A stretch of 8,112 bases of DNA from WARW01 sp964582365 (GTDB lineage: Bacteria > Patescibacteriota > Microgenomatia > UBA12405), in the NCBI GenBank assembly GCA_964582365.1, contig CAZOQV010000025.1, positions 1-8,112 on the forward strand, in the 5' to 3' direction. Made by a program: the position numbers and the translations under genes. The notes beneath the pieces are model-generated. The model ran no database searches. It saw only the letters and a program-made list of their open reading frames with translations, and was not told where the DNA came from. How positions within the stretch are numbered: the first letter of the stretch is position 1; each line of letters begins with the position of its first letter. This document shows, in pieces, positions 1 to 4,532 of this stretch.

Positions 1-377
1 TCTAATTCTTTTTCATCATTATTTTTTTGGAGATATCTATTTCCAGCCCATAAAACACTAAAACCAGATATATCATTAGACATCAAAGATTCACAGTTAA
101 AATTAAAATCACATTTTGATCCAATAGTATAAACACCTCTTCTATCTCTTTGTTCATCCATCCAATCCAAAGTCATTTTAGTCATTTCCAAATTAGTTAA
201 TTTAACAGGAACTAATTCTGCTGTTTTTGGTTTAGTAATATATAAATTTAATCCACCAATAACTAAAATTAAAACCCCTAAAACAGCCAAAATAATATAT
301 AAAAACTTCGGCACTCTAACCCTACCAATAGGCAAAGCCAACTTTGGATGTCCATTTTCAATCAAATCATTTGACAT
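1..377 (-). CDS. Membrane-anchored protein of unknown function, 3' end outside window
   Basis: An open frame runs from an ATG at 377 to the window edge, giving about 125 residues with no stop, so the gene is cut by the window. Residues 1-24 are a polar, cytoplasm-like segment; residues 25-47 form one strong hydrophobic helix (FLYIILAVLGVLILVIGG is its core). The remainder is soluble and presumably outside the membrane. It contains LDWMDEQRDRRGVY and two cysteines about ten residues apart. The pattern of a helix, then a D-x-Q-R-D loop, then GVY recalls alpha/alpha-barrel sugar-active proteins, but this is a weak impression from a fragment and I assign no function. No Shine-Dalgarno sequence precedes the ATG, and a possible promoter lies so close that the mRNA may be nearly leaderless. 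It is the first gene downstream of the ribozyme cassettes on the same strand. Confidence 0.8.
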   Translation of the reverse strand, partial: MSNDLIENGHPKLALPIGRVRVPKFLYIILAVLGVLILVIGGLNLYITKPKTAELVPVKLTNLEMTKMTLDWMDEQRDRRGVYTIGSKCDFNFNCESLMSNDISGFSVLWAGNRYLQKNNDEKEL

Positions 378-386
378 TTATATAAA

Positions 387-415
387 AATATAAACTATTT
401 TCATCAAACAAACAA
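387..415 (-). promoter_or_regulatory. Possible promoter for the left-edge gene
   Basis: On the minus strand TTGTTT (415-410) is followed after 17 nt by TATATT (392-387). The expected start of transcription is only a few bases before the ATG at 377. In such AT-rich DNA this match could occur by chance. Confidence 0.35.
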
Positions 416-455
416 TGGGGTAAAGCTACGCATCAAGATATAAAAATCAATTTTT

Positions 456-506
456 CCACTTTCGTCCTTTTGGACTCGTCAGTTCCGATACACATCGAAA
501 GAGTGG
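456..506 (-). ncRNA. Type III hammerhead self-cleaving ribozyme (copy A)
   Basis: On the minus strand all parts of the hammerhead core are present in order. Stem III 5' strand CCAC (506-503) is followed by U16.1 and C17 (502-501). Stem I is TTTCGAT/ATCGGAA closed by GTGT (500-483, 7 bp with one G-U). The core CTGACGA occupies 482-476. Stem II is GTCC/GGAC closed by AAAA (475-464). Then come GAAA (463-460) and the stem III 3' strand GTGG (459-456). Stem III is the open stem, which makes it type III, and the conserved G10.1-C11.1 and A15.1-U16.1 pairs are intact. By the known mechanism cleavage falls after C17, between 501 and 500, leaving a 2',3'-cyclic phosphate and a 5'-OH. It lies in the 3' UTR of the 224-aa gene, about 110 nt after its stop. 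Activity is inferred from the intact core. Confidence 0.93.
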
Positions 507-598
507 CGCAGGGGATAAAAATAATGAAAGATAATTAAAAAAAGTGACATAATGTCAAATTTCTTTTTATCGATTTCAAAATTTTTATTTACCCTGCG
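507..598 (-). other. Conserved 3'-UTR stem directly abutting ribozyme A
   Basis: On the minus strand CGCAGGG (598-592) can pair with CCCTGCG (513-507), extended inward by ATAAAAAT/ATTTTTAT after a small internal loop. The 3' foot ends at the base just before ribozyme stem III, so the two helices could stack. Inside the loop TGACA/TGTCA (545-557) forms a small hairpin followed by seven U residues (543-537). It therefore looks like a weak terminator, but the stem is short. The second cassette keeps the outer stem and an equivalent inner hairpin of different sequence. Confidence 0.65.
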
Positions 599-608
599 TA
601 ATCGTGAT

Positions 609-1283
609 TTATTTGTTGTACCATTCCGGTGGAATTATTATAACTGTTTGATTTGTAATTTCCTCCGGGTATGGATTCACTACACCATGTTTAACTTTAC
701 CTCCTATTTTTGCATCAAAAAGTAAGTATCCTTTTGGATCCATCTCAAATGTTGTAAAATCATCAATTTCAATAGTTGATCCAACAACCGAATCGCCGAC
801 AAAAAATTCTGTCCATTCATTATCAATGGTTTCAACACGGACTTTTTCTGTTGTATTGTTTGTTTCTGTTTCAATAAGGACAAGTGGTCCAGAATCAATG
901 TAAACAGAATTTCCATAAAAGTAATTAGCTTTTCTTACTTGTAGTTCCCATTGGGATTGAGCCCATCTATCGGGAATTATTGTACCAAAACCTTTGGTTA
1001 CAATAAAACTATAATTGCCTGACCCAAAAGCTTTACAAAAATTTGATCTTCCGTCAAAGCTCCCAACCATCCCAACATATCCTTGCGGAACTTTAAAATT
1101 AACAACAATACCAACTCCGTTAATAGGTATTGTAGATATGGCATAGGCACAAGCTTCAGGATCATCGACGCTTAAAAATATCATTGTTTCCATTTCTTCT
1201 GCGGTAATGTTTTCCGGTTTATTAGATCCAGACATTGATATAACTAAAACAGTCGTCAGTACAACCATTAAAAATTTCTTCAC
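609..1283 (-). CDS. Secreted protein of unknown function, cassette A
   Basis: This encodes 224 residues from a GTG start. The start is supported by AGAGGT seven bases upstream and by alignment with the ATG of the sister gene at 2327. Residues 1-19 are a signal peptide (MKK then a hydrophobic run ending VISMSG), so the product should be exported. Where the sister protein has a lipobox cysteine (GGCEN), this one reads SGSNK, so it is probably not lipid-anchored and may be released or remain on its signal helix. The mature part is rich in beta-forming and aromatic residues, with two cysteines. The C-terminal third resembles the sister protein: F-x-x-G-x-x-V-x-G, then GGKVKHGVVNPYPEE (194-208) against GGAVLNGILNPLPEE. 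About 90 extra residues lie before that region. I recognise no domain. The gene has its own promoter and a self-cleaving ribozyme in its 3' UTR. Confidence 0.85.
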   Translation of the reverse strand: MKKFLMVVLTTVLVISMSGSNKPENITAEEMETMIFLSVDDPEACAYAISTIPINGVGIVVNFKVPQGYVGMVGSFDGRSNFCKAFGSGNYSFIVTKGFGTIIPDRWAQSQWELQVRKANYFYGNSVYIDSGPLVLIETETNNTTEKVRVETIDNEWTEFFVGDSVVGSTIEIDDFTTFEMDPKGYLLFDAKIGGKVKHGVVNPYPEEITNQTVIIIPPEWYNK

Positions 1284-1365
1284 AAAAAATACCTCTTTCT
1301 TTATTTTTTTTATTTATATAATACGTACCGTTCTAGGTACAAAATTTGAACCCAAAATGGTACAT

Positions 1366-1394
1366 ATTATACAAGATAGAGAAATATCACAAAA
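1366..1394 (-). promoter_or_regulatory. Possible secondary promoter, cassette A
   Basis: On the minus strand TTTTGT (1394-1389), a 17-nt spacer and a perfect TATAAT (1371-1366) precede gene A by about 83 nt. The sister cassette keeps TATAAT at the same place with TTGTTG at 17 nt. The -35 box is poor, and the distal promoter at 1505-1533 is the better candidate. Confidence 0.4.
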
Positions 1395-1459
1395 TTTTAA
1401 AATAAATCACGAAATTTTAAAGACCTGCGAGAAGAGAGAAGTAAACGCAAATGTCTACC

Positions 1460-1506
1460 TTCACTAAGCGCCAGTTAATAATCTAAATTGATTATTATAA
1501 GTGAAA
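1460..1506 (-). promoter_or_regulatory. Conserved leader hairpin at the predicted transcription start, cassette A
   Basis: An inner stem AATAATC/GATTATT (1477-1483 with 1490-1496, 6-nt loop) lies inside an outer TTCACT/AGTGAA palindrome. The predicted transcription start is near 1498, so the inner stem would form the 5' end of the mRNA while the outer arm overlaps the -10 box. It could be a 5'-stabilising hairpin or an operator. The sister cassette conserves both stems at 2503-2550. Confidence 0.6.
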
Positions 1507-1533
1507 TATATCATAAAATACCTAAAATGTCAA
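1505..1533 (-). promoter_or_regulatory. Strong sigma70-type promoter, cassette A
   Basis: The minus strand carries a consensus TTGACA (1533-1528), a 17-nt spacer, and TATATT (1510-1505) preceded by TGA, an extended -10 element. Transcription should begin near 1498, giving a leader of about 215 nt before the GTG at 1283. The sister promoter differs only in the last -35 base (TTGACT). Confidence 0.8.
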
Positions 1534-1590
1534 GGTTATAGGATAAATTATTAAAAATGTAAAAATCTTTATGTTGTACAGATACCTACC

Positions 1591-1660
1591 TGTTACACAT
1601 GAATAATACAACTTATATATATACTTATTACACATAAATAATATAAATTACATACATATT
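1591..1660. repeat. Two 35-nt direct repeats upstream of promoter A
   Basis: Segments 1591-1625 and 1626-1660 match at 28 of 35 positions by my count; both begin T-x-TTACACAT. They lie about 60-130 bp upstream of the -35 box and are almost unchanged in the other cassette (2635-2704). They may be regulator binding sites or simply part of the duplicated block. Confidence 0.7.
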
Positions 1661-1754
1661 ATAAACACATTAAAATCTCCCAAATTAAACCCAGACAAAT
1701 AATTAAAAACACTTCAATTTCTTAAACTTCACCAAACAAAAATCAATACTTTTT

Positions 1755-1805
1755 CCACTTTCGTCCTTTTGGACTCGTCAGTTCCGATACACATCGAAAG
1801 AGTGG
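1755..1805 (-). ncRNA. Type III hammerhead self-cleaving ribozyme (copy B)
   Basis: This copy is base-for-base identical to copy A, which lies exactly 1299 nt further downstream. It has the same CTGACGA and GAAA core, stem I with GTGT loop, stem II with AAAA loop, and open stem III CCAC/GTGG. The expected cleavage is between 1800 and 1799. It lies in the 3' UTR of the 138-aa gene, about 110 nt after its stop, and upstream of the promoter of cassette A. Confidence 0.93.
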
Positions 1806-1899
1806 CGCAGGGGATAAAAATAATGATATTTAATTAGAAATTAGATTGACGATTAGGTCAAAATTTTCTTTTTATTTATCAAAATTTTATCTCCCTGCG
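1806..1899 (-). other. Conserved 3'-UTR stem directly abutting ribozyme B
   Basis: CGCAGGG (minus 1899-1893) pairs with CCCTGCG (1812-1806) and continues with GATAAAA/TTTTATC after one bulged base, about 14 bp in all. An inner hairpin TTGAC/GTCAA (1846-1861) replaces the TGACA/TGTCA hairpin of copy A, so the structure is kept while the sequence differs. No U-tract follows it here, which argues against both inner hairpins being terminators. Confidence 0.65.
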
Positions 1900-1910
1900 T
1901 TAATCGTGAT

Positions 1911-2327
1911 TTATCTCAGTTGGGATAAGGTAGGAAGAAAAGGAGGATTTTCCAAAATGAATTCATCACTCAAAGGGATTATTCCTTCCATTTCTTCTGG
2001 TAGCGGGTTTAGAATTCCATTCAGTACGGCTCCTCCTAATGGAGAACAAACAATAAGACCATTAACGATCTTACCGCTGTTAAACTCAACCCTACCCAGT
2101 ACTGTCTGTCCGGCACTAAATGGCAAAGTTTCTCCGTCTTCTCCGGTTTCCCAACGACTTCCATCTAATGCTGATACACATGTGTTTTCTAACTTTACAA
2201 ATTCCGCAGATTTGAAGACTATCAGGCTGGGAGTTGTAAAGTCAGTAGATGAATAATCTTTTTTATTTTCGCAGCCTCCGATCACGACTAAAAATGCTAC
2301 TAATATAACAACCAAAAGTTTCTTCAT
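1911..2327 (-). CDS. Small lipoprotein of unknown function, cassette B
   Basis: This encodes 138 residues from an ATG with AGAGGT eight bases upstream. Residues 1-19 form a lipoprotein signal peptide: MKK, a hydrophobic core, then V-I-G-G-C with the likely lipid-modified cysteine at 19 (lipobox IGGC). The mature protein would start CENKKD and be anchored on the outer face of the membrane. It has two further cysteines and the block GGAVLNGILNPLPEE (98-112), shared with the neighbouring 224-aa protein, followed by a proline-rich tail (NPPFLPTLSQLR). No known domain is apparent. Base composition in the gene body is visibly higher in G+C (25 of 60 bases in one sampled line) than in the pilin genes (16 of 60 in one sampled line), which may point to a different origin. 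It is the first cassette gene downstream of the pilin operon. Confidence 0.85.
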   Translation of the reverse strand: MKKLLVVILVAFLVVIGGCENKKDYSSTDFTTPSLIVFKSAEFVKLENTCVSALDGSRWETGEDGETLPFSAGQTVLGRVEFNSGKIVNGLIVCSPLGGAVLNGILNPLPEEMEGIIPLSDEFILENPPFLPTLSQLR

Positions 2328-2406
2328 TGTAAATACCTCTCTTATTATTGATTTTTATATAATATGGACCGTTCTAGGCACAAAATTTGAACCCAAAATG
2401 GTACAT

Positions 2407-2435
2407 ATTATATTAAGATGGAAAAATACCAACAA
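2407..2435 (-). promoter_or_regulatory. Possible secondary promoter, cassette B
   Basis: The minus strand has TTGTTG (2435-2430), 17 nt, and TATAAT (2412-2407). It is the counterpart of 1366-1394 and has a somewhat better -35 box. Confidence 0.45.
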
Positions 2436-2502
2436 CTTTTTTTTAAATAAATCACGAATTTTTAAAGAACTGCGAAAAGGGGAAGCAAACGCAAATGTCT
2501 AC

Positions 2503-2550
2503 TTTCACTAAACGCCAGCTAATAATCCAAATTGATTATTATGAGTGAAA
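2503..2550 (-). promoter_or_regulatory. Conserved leader hairpin at the predicted transcription start, cassette B
   Basis: TTTCACT/AGTGAAA encloses AATAATC/GATTATT (2521-2527 with 2534-2540). All stem bases are kept relative to cassette A, and the differences fall in loops and the internal loop. Confidence 0.6.
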
Positions 2551-2577
2551 TATATCATAAAATACCTAAAAAGTCAA
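2549..2577 (-). promoter_or_regulatory. Strong sigma70-type promoter, cassette B
   Basis: The minus strand has TTGACT (2577-2572), 17 nt, and TATATT (2554-2549) with an upstream TGA extended -10 element. Transcription should start near 2542, about 215 nt before the ATG at 2327. Confidence 0.75.
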
Positions 2578-2634
2578 GGTTATAGGATAAATTATTAAAA
2601 ATGTAAAAATCTTTATGTTGTACAGATACCTACC

Positions 2635-2704
2635 TGTTACACATGAATAATACAACTTATATATATACTTATTACACATAAATAATATAACTTATATACA
2701 TATT
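2635..2704. repeat. Two 35-nt direct repeats upstream of promoter B
   Basis: Segments 2635-2669 and 2670-2704 match at 30 of 35 positions by my count. They correspond to the repeats at 1591-1660 in the other cassette. Confidence 0.7.
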
Positions 2705-2757
2705 TTAAACACACTAAAATCTCCCAAATTAAACCAGGATAGTTAATTGAAAATGCT

Positions 2758-3297
2758 TTAATTTCTTAAAATTACATCAATCGAAAAAGATTTAGTTGTT
2801 CCACTCGACAAACCAGCTCCTAAACTAAAATTAAATTCCACTTCAGACAATTGCAAAGAGGGGAGAGTCGAACAAGTAACAAAATTATCACAACCATTTA
2901 AAACCAAGTCTTTATTTTTTTGAAATAAATAAACTGTCGTTCCCACTGCCGAAATTGAAGCAATTTTATAGTCATCAACCCCACCATCTAAGCAAGAAAT
3001 TATTGTTTTTTCTCCATTTTTAATATTTGTTGTTGTAATCGAATTACCATAACCATCCATTGGACAGACAAATCCAACTCCATTTTCAGTTCCACTATTG
3101 GCATTTAATATATTTTTTTTAAGTTCATTCAAAATCCAATTACCACTTTGATTTATTTTATCCGTCGCTTTATTTTTACTCTGAGAACTAAAAACTCCCG
3201 ACATTACTCCACTAATTGACGCAACTATAACCAAAATAACACTGATTACCACTAAAATTTCAATTAAAGTAAATCCTTTTTTATTTTTAATATTCAT
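2758..3297 (-). CDS. Type IV pilin-like minor pseudopilin, GspJ/PilW-like
   Basis: This encodes 179 residues. The class III leader MNIKNKKG is cut after Gly8, and the mature N-terminus is FTLIEILVV with Glu at +5, followed by a hydrophobic helix to about residue 33. The body lacks the ARDxxR repeat typical of its neighbours. It has a long soluble region with four cysteines and a SFSIDVILRN end. As the last gene after GspH-like and GspI-like proteins, with this length, it fits the GspJ/PilW position of a minor-pilin complex that starts pilus or pseudopilus assembly. It begins 8 nt after the preceding stop, so it is co-transcribed. The assignment as GspJ-like rests mainly on order and size; pilin-fold membership is firm. 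Confidence 0.88.
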   Translation of the reverse strand: MNIKNKKGFTLIEILVVISVILVIVASISGVMSGVFSSQSKNKATDKINQSGNWILNELKKNILNANSGTENGVGFVCPMDGYGNSITTTNIKNGEKTIISCLDGGVDDYKIASISAVGTTVYLFQKNKDLVLNGCDNFVTCSTLPSLQLSEVEFNFSLGAGLSSGTTKSFSIDVILRN

Positions 3298-3305
3298 TTT
3301 ATTTT

Positions 3306-3686
3306 TTACAGTCCCTGTCTTGAAAATAACCTTTCAACCGATAAACTTTGATTATCTCCCCATTTTACCGTAAAAATAATTTTACAACTATAAGTATCGC
3401 AACTTTCATATCTAACATCATATAAATAACCATCAAAACCAATTTCTGATTGATTAATTTTATTTTCATGTCCACTATTCCAAAAAGTTAACATATCATT
3501 TTTAACCTCAACCACTTTAGTTTCAATTAGTAATTGCGACAACTGAATTGCTTTTTGTCTTTCTGAGGCCATAATTTTAGCCTTAGCCGTGCCAACCACC
3601 AACATCATTACTCCAACCAACACCAAAGACAAAATTCCTATTGAAAAAACTACATCGATTAAACTTTGTCCTCTTTTATTCTTCAT
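3306..3686 (-). CDS. Minor pseudopilin, GspI/PilV-like, with Asp at +5
   Basis: This encodes 126 residues. The leader MKNKRG is followed by QSLIDVVFSIGILSLVLVGV. Cleavage after Gly6 would expose Gln at +1 instead of Phe, and position +5 is Asp rather than the near-invariant Glu, a conservative change that keeps the negative charge. The A-S-E-R-Q-K-A-x-x-L-S-Q stretch after the helix is typical of GspI/PilV proteins, which pair with GspJ and GspK in the tip complex. The start overlaps the end of the previous gene by 11 nt, suggesting translational coupling. Two cysteines (CDTYSC) sit five residues apart in the C-terminal domain and may form a disulfide. Confidence 0.87.
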   Translation of the reverse strand: MKNKRGQSLIDVVFSIGILSLVLVGVMMLVVGTAKAKIMASERQKAIQLSQLLIETKVVEVKNDMLTFWNSGHENKINQSEIGFDGYLYDVRYESCDTYSCKIIFTVKWGDNQSLSVERLFSRQGL

Positions 3687-4131
3687 AAATTAATCCCGAT
3701 TCATCAATTTTAATATTTTTAACCAAACTGCCTCCAATTCCACTAACCGCAATACTCAAAGTTCCACCAATTGACCGTCCGTCCGTTATACTAAATTCAA
3801 TTACCGCCTGACTGATATTAACTCCCTCTGGAGTAATATCTTTTGAAAAAAAGCTATCCCCAATATCACTATTTTCATATTGAGTTATTGCTTCAATAAT
3901 TCCACCAGCGCTAATAGTAACAGCTATTCTGTCACCACCACTAGCTAATTGATTAGTTGTCGCATAATTTCTAGCCAACCTTAAATTTGCCAATAATTCT
4001 TGTTTAGCTATTTCCACCTTTTGTTGTTCATTAAAATTATTTAAAGCCATCGATCCAAAACCGACCACCAACATCCCAATTGTCATTGATATTAATAATT
4101 CAATTAGAGTAAAACCAAACTTATTTTTCAT
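3676..4131 (-). CDS. Minor pseudopilin, GspH/FimT-like
   Basis: This encodes 151 residues. The leader MKNKFG gives cleavage after Gly6, and the mature protein begins FTLIELLISMTIGML with Glu at +5. The segment LLANLRLARNYATTNQ after the helix is characteristic of the GspH/FimT family, where A-R-x-x-A-x-x is conserved. The C-terminal part is a glycine- and isoleucine-rich beta domain ending in a GLIYEE tail. The ATG follows the preceding stop codon with no gap, so translation is probably coupled. In type II secretion and type IV pili this subunit belongs to the initiating minor-pilin complex, and its place directly before a GspI-like gene agrees. Confidence 0.88.
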   Translation of the reverse strand: MKNKFGFTLIELLISMTIGMLVVGFGSMALNNFNEQQKVEIAKQELLANLRLARNYATTNQLASGGDRIAVTISAGGIIEAITQYENSDIGDSFFSKDITPEGVNISQAVIEFSITDGRSIGGTLSIAVSGIGGSLVKNIKIDESGLIYEE

Positions 4132-4488
4132 TTACGGTTGAGTGACAACATAACTAGTTCCAATTCCTTCTAATCCAGCTGTCAATGTGTAGGTATACCC
4201 AGTTCCAGTTTTAACATAAACATAAGTATCATTTTTTGGGCCAACTAATGTCGATCCTAAATATAACGGTACTAAAGAATTAATAGATGTTGGATAGGTA
4301 CTACCTGTTCCTTGTCTGTAAAGTTCCAAAGCAATTCTTATTTTTTCCAAATCAGCCATTCTTCGGCTATCTCTGGCTTTTTTATTGGTTCCACTATAGC
4401 TAACAACCCCCACCACCGTCAGCACTGCAATTATCGTCACCACCACAATTAATTCTATTAACGTAAATCCTTTATTTTTTATTTTCAT
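4132..4488 (-). CDS. Type IV pilin, GspG/major-pilin-like
   Basis: This encodes 118 residues. The leader MKIKNKG is cut after Gly7, and mature FTLIELIVVVTIIAVLTVVGVVSY carries Glu at +5. Then comes the hallmark KKARDSRRMADLEKIRIALELYRQ, with Y-P (TYPTS) shortly after, as in GspG-type major pseudopilins and PilA-like pilins of Gram-positive and candidate-phylum bacteria. There are no cysteines. It is the most canonical pilin of the cluster and directly precedes the H-I-J-like set, so it is my choice for a major subunit, though expression level cannot be read here. Only a weak purine stretch precedes the ATG, and the 44-nt gap upstream holds a 13-nt direct repeat. Confidence 0.9.
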   Translation of the reverse strand: MKIKNKGFTLIELIVVVTIIAVLTVVGVVSYSGTNKKARDSRRMADLEKIRIALELYRQGTGSTYPTSINSLVPLYLGSTLVGPKNDTYVYVKTGTGYTYTLTAGLEGIGTSYVVTQP

Positions 4489-4494
4489 TTTTCT

Positions 4495-4525
4495 AACTTT
4501 ATAACTTGATAAACTTTATAACTTT
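4495..4525. repeat. 13-nt direct repeat in an intergenic gap
   Basis: AACTTTATAACTT occurs at 4495-4507 and 4512-4524, 17 nt apart, between two pilin genes. No promoter or terminator structure accompanies it. Confidence 0.6.
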
Positions 4526-4532
4526 AAAACTC

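Larger units (their letters stand above)
602..1412. repeat. 12-bp inverted repeat bracketing gene A
   Basis: TCGTGATTTATT at 602-613, overlapping the stop codon, has its exact reverse complement AATAAATCACGA at 1401-1412 in the leader. In RNA the two could pair and bring the leader and 3' end of the gene together. The same arrangement occurs around gene B (1904-1914 and 2447-2457, 11 bp). Homology between the cassettes resumes at this site on the 3' side. Confidence 0.7.
442..1737 (-). repeat. Cassette unit A, left copy of a tandem duplication
   Basis: This segment is arranged like the adjoining segment 1738-2775: upstream region with 35-nt repeats, promoter, leader hairpin, ribosome binding site, small secreted-protein gene, conserved 3' stem, hammerhead ribozyme. 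Two blocks are identical between the copies: 118 nt in the upstream region (1529-1646 versus 2573-2690) and 77 nt around the ribozyme (451-527 versus 1750-1826). The rest of the leader is clearly alignable, while the genes have diverged. The non-coding stretch 1284-1754 is accounted for by this conserved upstream region and the end of the neighbouring unit; I see no tRNA or other gene in it. Boundaries are approximate to about 20 nt. Confidence 0.9.
1738..2775 (-). repeat. Cassette unit B, right copy of the tandem duplication
   Basis: This is the upstream partner of unit A, with the same order of elements and the shorter 138-aa gene. It starts at the 3' end of the last pilin gene and ends at ribozyme B. 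The non-coding stretch 2328-2757 is entirely the conserved upstream region. I see no terminator in it, so transcripts from the pilin operon might read into the cassettes. The 3' tail contains a short TTAGAAATTAGA insertion (about 1834-1845) also seen in and beside the peptidase gene. Confidence 0.9.

Noticed and set aside
537..557. TGACA/TGTCA hairpin followed by seven U as an intrinsic terminator before ribozyme A
   Set aside because: The stem is only 5 bp with a 3-nt loop, and the equivalent hairpin in cassette B has no U-tract. It is better seen as part of the conserved tail structure, though partial termination cannot be excluded.
1338..1362. GGGTTCAAAT on the minus strand, like a tRNA T-loop
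   Set aside because: The bases on both sides cannot form the T stem, and no anticodon arm or acceptor stem is present.
1207..1467. 86-codon open frame on the plus strand
   Set aside because: It runs antisense through the start of gene A and its conserved leader. Its translation shows no recognisable features.
1591..1660. The 35-nt direct repeats as a CRISPR array
   Set aside because: The two repeats are directly adjacent with no spacers, imperfect, and without cas genes.
1846..2256. 136-codon open frame on the plus strand
   Set aside because: It lies antisense over the lipoprotein gene, crosses its tail region, has no ribosome site and has a low-complexity Ser/Pro composition. The minus-strand gene has promoter, Shine-Dalgarno and signal peptide.
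442..2775. The tandem units as integron gene cassettes
   Set aside because: I see no attC-like core sites or integrase, and each unit has its own promoter, which integron cassettes normally lack.
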